Positions 61,778 to 64,000 of a stretch of DNA of 64,000 nt are shown here, one piece after another. The position numbers were made by a program, and so were the translations under genes. The stretch spans positions 1 to 64,000 of the forward strand of contig JAIYAN010000005.1 in assembly GCA_027489035.1 (NCBI GenBank). The letters run 5' to 3'. The stretch comes from Chitinophagaceae bacterium (GTDB lineage: Bacteria > Bacteroidota > Bacteroidia > Chitinophagales > Chitinophagaceae). The notes beneath the pieces were generated by a model. That model made no database searches. It saw only the letters and a list, made by a program, of their open reading frames with translations, and was not told the origin of the DNA. Numbering within the stretch: the stretch's first letter is position 1; each line of letters begins with the position of its first letter.

Positions 61778-62293
61778 ATGAAAGCACATAATGGGATGCG
61801 TCCACAGGATATTGTTATCCTGCTCAAAATACTGACCTATGACAAAAAAGATTGGCAATATCGTGATCTGGCCAGTGAATTGTCTATAAGTGTGTCTGAA
61901 GTTTCAGAATCCCTCAACCGCAGTCATATTGCAGGACTGATTGATGAGAGTAGGCGTAGAGTTCATCGCCAATCATTACTTGAATTTATTCAGTATGGGT
62001 TACATTACGTCTTCCCTCAGGTTCCAGGCACATTGGTTACAGGAATTCCAACAGGTCACTCTCATCCCTTCTTTAAAAATCGTATTACGGCAGAATTGGA
62101 GTATGTTTGGCCATACGATAAGGGAACTATTCGAGGACTGTCTATTGCACCACTTTATTCGGGAGCAACTTTGGCTGTTGGTAAAGATGAACAGCTGTAT
62201 AAATGGCTTGCTTGTATAGATGTTATTCGTGTAGGACGTGCCCGTGAAAAAAAAATAGCAGTAAAAGAACTTGAAAAAGAAATATTGTCATGA
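61778..62293 (+). CDS. Winged-helix protein, predicted antitoxin of a nucleotidyltransferase pair
   Basis: 171 residues. An HTH is clear (QYRDLASELSISVSEVSESLNRSHIAGLIDES, about 29-60), and a C-terminal domain without a motif that I recognise follows (PGTLVTGIPTGHSHPFFKNRI...VWPYDKGTIRGLSIAPLYSGA). The next gene overlaps by 4 bp (ATGA). A palindrome overlapping the promoter suggests autorepression, as in AbiEi-type antitoxins, although the sequence is different. Confidence 0.7.
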   Translation: MKAHNGMRPQDIVILLKILTYDKKDWQYRDLASELSISVSEVSESLNRSHIAGLIDESRRRVHRQSLLEFIQYGLHYVFPQVPGTLVTGIPTGHSHPFFKNRITAELEYVWPYDKGTIRGLSIAPLYSGATLAVGKDEQLYKWLACIDVIRVGRAREKKIAVKELEKEILS

Positions 62294-62976
62294 GTCATCA
62301 TCAAAATATAACAAGAATAAAAGCTGTTTGTGAAGCGTTGGGCGAAATGACCCATTCAGTCCTTTTTGTTGGTGGTGCCACGGTTTCATTATACATAGAA
62401 AGACCGGCCACCGAAGTAAGGCCAACTGATGATGTTGATATTTTAGTTGAGTTGGTTCATTATTCGGAATATGTAGACATTGAAGAGCAATTGCGTAAGA
62501 AAGGGTTTGTCAATGAACAAGAATCGGGGATAATTTGTCGCTTCAAAATTCAGGGAATCATTGTTGACGTTATGCCAACAAATAGCGACGTGCTTGGATT
62601 TACGAACAAATGGTATGAAGAAGGTTTTAGTAAGCCATTGGAAAGGCAAATAAGTGAAAGCCTTAGTATTAAACTACTCCAACCCGTTTACTTTTTAGCT
62701 TCTAAAATGGAAGCATTTAAGGGTAGAGGCGGTGGAGATGGTCGAATTAGCTCTGATTTTGAGGATATGGTATATGTATTGAATAATAGAAATGCTATTT
62801 GGGATGAAATGGAAAAAGCTCCATCGCATTTGAGAGTATATCTGAAAAATGAATTTCAGAAAATTTCAGAGCAAAATTTTTTGTATGAATGGATAAGTGC
62901 TAATCTGGATTATACCGAACAAAAAAGAACAGATTTTATTGTTGGAGGAATTGAAGCATTTATTGGCTCGGAATGA
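62290..62976 (+). CDS. Nucleotidyltransferase, predicted toxin (AbiEii-like superfamily)
   Basis: 228 residues. Nucleotidyltransferase motifs LFVGGATVSLYIERPATE (about 25-42) and RPTDDVDILVELVHY (about 44-58, DxD). A helical C-terminus with a KMEAFKGRGGGDGRISSDFEDMVYVLN block follows, as in AbiEii/DUF6036-like proteins. Its start overlaps the winged-helix gene, so the two are translationally coupled. The pair is the only cargo of a 1.6-kb mnmE-tail-bounded segment. Confidence 0.75.
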   Translation: MSHHQNITRIKAVCEALGEMTHSVLFVGGATVSLYIERPATEVRPTDDVDILVELVHYSEYVDIEEQLRKKGFVNEQESGIICRFKIQGIIVDVMPTNSDVLGFTNKWYEEGFSKPLERQISESLSIKLLQPVYFLASKMEAFKGRGGGDGRISSDFEDMVYVLNNRNAIWDEMEKAPSHLRVYLKNEFQKISEQNFLYEWISANLDYTEQKRTDFIVGGIEAFIGSE

Positions 62977-63060
62977 ACTTCTAAATAAAAAATGATCATC
63001 ACTGTTGCTAAAAAAGGAGAGTATACAGGAGAGTTCTTTACATTATTTTAAATCTCTCTA

Positions 63061-63140
63061 TTTACTTTTTATTCCTGTACCCCATTTGTACCTCGCCTGT
63101 GAAAACCTTTACTGGTAAGGGTTTTAAAGTTTTGTATCGG
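63061..63140 (+). repeat. Element right-end repeat, copy 2 (80 bp)
   Basis: Matches 61432-61511 at 74 of 80 positions; CCTGTACC at 63074 and TTTGTACC at 63085 keep the 11-bp spacing. Confidence 0.85.
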
Positions 63141-63147
63141 CAAATAA
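63127..63147 (+). other. mnmE-tail attachment-site copy 4
   Basis: aag-ttt-tgt-atc-ggc-aaa-taa: KFCIGK-stop with its own wobble bases. It separates the mini-element from the next integrase-bearing element. Confidence 0.8.
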
Positions 63148-63189
63148 ACGCCGATAATCAAAGATAAACAAAAACAACCATTGATAACG

Positions 63190-63214
63190 AAAACCCTTGC
63201 TAGTCAAGGGTTTT
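63190..63214. terminator. Perfect hairpin at the left end of the next element
   Basis: AAAACCCTTG / CAAGGGTTTT, 10-bp stem with a 5-nt loop, 43 bp after tail copy 4. It mirrors the hairpin at 15008-15030 in position. Confidence 0.7.
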
Positions 63215-63340
63215 AGCGTTTTTAGACCAACTGTCAATTTTCGTCATTTTGGGCGTTTTGCACCCATTTTGTTGCTCATCTGTATGCCAGATATTTTGAG
63301 CAACATGTCAGCAACAATTTTAGAACGTAAGGAAAAAATT

Positions 63341-63386
63341 TGCACCACCCTGCACCATGCTGCACCTCCGTGCACCACGCTGCACC
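63341..63386. repeat. Five TGCACC units with exact 10-bp period
   Basis: TGCACC at 63341, 63351, 63361, 63371 and 63381. It ends 11 bp before the ATG at 63398. One-turn spacing suggests a cooperative protein-binding array for the HTH protein or integrase. Confidence 0.85.
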
Positions 63387-63397
63387 ATAAAGGCGAA

Positions 63398-63763
63398 ATG
63401 ACAATGACTGCTAGTAAACACCCAATTCCGAAAATTTGTGTTTTCTGCCAAGAAGCGTTCTCGGCACGAAAAAACACCACCTTGTACTGCTCTCACAAAT
63501 GTGCCTCCAGGGCCTATAAAGAGAACAAAAGGCAGGAGAAATTACTCAAAGATAAAGCTCATGTAAAGAGCCAATTAACAGCCCCTGTTGTGATGCTTCA
63601 AGCAAGGGAGGTTTTGAGCGTAAATGAGGTGAGTTTGTTGCTCGGAGTGAGTCGATGGACTGTTCAACGAATGATTCGAACCAATAAAATCAGAACATTC
63701 TCCATTGGTACCAGGCGATTAATCCTGCGTGAAGAATTAGATAAACTTTTAAAATCCAAATAA
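63398..63763 (+). CDS. Zinc-ribbon plus helix-turn-helix protein, excisionase-like (second copy)
   Basis: 121 residues. N-terminal CVFCQEAFSARKNTTLYCSHKCASRAYKEN zinc ribbon (about 15-45) and C-terminal HTH_17 (LSVNEVSLLLGVSRWTVQRMIRTNKIRTFSIGTRRLILREELDKLL, about 72-117). The ATG at 63398 is preferred over an upstream start that would translate the TGCACC array. It has the same architecture as the protein at 15223-15582 and likewise precedes an integrase by a few bases. Confidence 0.75.
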   Translation: MTMTASKHPIPKICVFCQEAFSARKNTTLYCSHKCASRAYKENKRQEKLLKDKAHVKSQLTAPVVMLQAREVLSVNEVSLLLGVSRWTVQRMIRTNKIRTFSIGTRRLILREELDKLLKSK

Positions 63764-63765
63764 AT

Positions 63766-64000
63766 ATGAGAGTAACACTTAGAATGCGTCCGTTAAAGAC
63801 AGGAAGAATTAGTCTTTACCTAGATCACTATCCACCAATTATACACCCCGAAAGTGGCAAAATTACCCGGTGGGAATACCTTGATATGTACCTCTACAAT
63901 CCACCAAGAGATGAGATGGAGAAACGACATAACAAGGACATGGAAACATTGGCTCGATCCATTGCATCCAATCGCCAGCTCGATAGATTGGCAGGAAAGT
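63766..64000 (+). CDS. int: Tyrosine integrase, N-terminal part (cut by window end)
   Basis: 78 residues visible. MRVTLRMRPLKTGRISLYLDHYPPIIHPESGKITRWEYLDMYLYNPPRDEMEKRHNKDM aligns in layout with the start of the island integrase at 15582 (VTLRKKKISNGRLSLYLDFYPEI...REFLGQYIWQSPKTPSERANNKDT). It is therefore a related arm-binding domain; the catalytic part lies outside the window. Confidence 0.8.
   Translation, partial: MRVTLRMRPLKTGRISLYLDHYPPIIHPESGKITRWEYLDMYLYNPPRDEMEKRHNKDMETLARSIASNRQLDRLAGK

Larger units (their letters stand above)
61498..63147 (+). mobile_element. 1.6-kb integrase-less mini-element carrying a two-gene nucleotidyltransferase module
   Basis: Bounded by KFCIGK-stop copies 3 and 4. 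Its right end is the same 80-bp repeat as in the island. It encodes only the winged-helix and nucleotidyltransferase genes. Without an integrase it would need to be mobilised in trans by an island integrase. Confidence 0.65.
62977..63397. other. Intergenic with right-end repeat, mnmE-tail copy 4 and TGCACC array
   Basis: Holds the second 80-bp right-end repeat (63061-63140), tail copy 4 (63127-63147), a perfect hairpin (63190-63214), arm-like TTTGCACC/TTTGTTGC pair (about 63256-63274) and five TGCACC units (63341-63386). No gene. Confidence 0.7.
63127..64000 (+). mobile_element. Left end of a further integrative element (runs off window)
   Basis: Begins at mnmE-tail copy 4 and contains a hairpin, the TGCACC array, a zinc-ribbon HTH gene and the start of an integrase gene, in the same order as the island left end at 14944-16769. 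Confidence 0.75.

Overview
The window is AT-rich chromosomal DNA from a member of the Bacteroidota, probably a Chitinophaga/Sphingobacteria-like lineage. This is inferred from the nuo gene order with a short NuoG, two tandem ExbD genes, DUF3347 and HMA-AraC copper proteins, TTTG-N19-TAnnTTTG promoters and few Shine-Dalgarno sites. No rRNA, tRNA or CRISPR array was seen.

Region 1 (1-14964) is core chromosome: the distal half of a complex I operon (nuoG-nuoN), a MacB/FtsX-type permease, an ExbB-ExbD-ExbD-TonB energy module and mnmE. A small four-helix-bundle (S23-type) gene, flanked by oppositely oriented 7-bp repeats, sits just before nuoG.

Region 2 (14944 to about 63147) is a stack of integrative elements at the 3' end of mnmE. 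Four copies of the mnmE tail (14944, 59607, 61498, 63127) each encode Cys-Ile-Gly-Lys-stop with different wobble bases, so each insertion restores mnmE. The main island has a zinc-ribbon HTH protein and a tyrosine integrase at its left end. It then carries a six-gene predicted defence operon (membrane coiled coil, VWA-like, TerB, BrxD-like ATPase, Lhr-like helicase, RmuC nuclease). Next come an Mrr-helicase with eight phage-integrase repeats, a TerY-P triad (VWA, PP2C, kinase with a helix-hairpin-helix), an IS21 element next to a PIWI-like gene remnant, and a 17-kb copper/heavy-metal resistance cluster. A structured, gene-poor stretch with nested palindromes follows (56205-58290), then a conserved hypothetical on the minus strand.

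The right edge holds two compact toxin-antitoxin-like nucleotidyltransferase modules, AbiEi/AbiEii and a winged-helix/nucleotidyltransferase pair. Each lies between mnmE-tail copies with no integrase of its own. A further element with its own HTH protein and integrase begins at 63127 and runs off the window.

Most likely novelty: (i) the mnmE-tail-bounded, integrase-less toxin-antitoxin mini-elements that share an 80-bp right end with the big island; (ii) the membrane-anchored TerB/VWA/BrxD/helicase/RmuC operon. Function assignments rest on motif recognition by eye; no database search was run.
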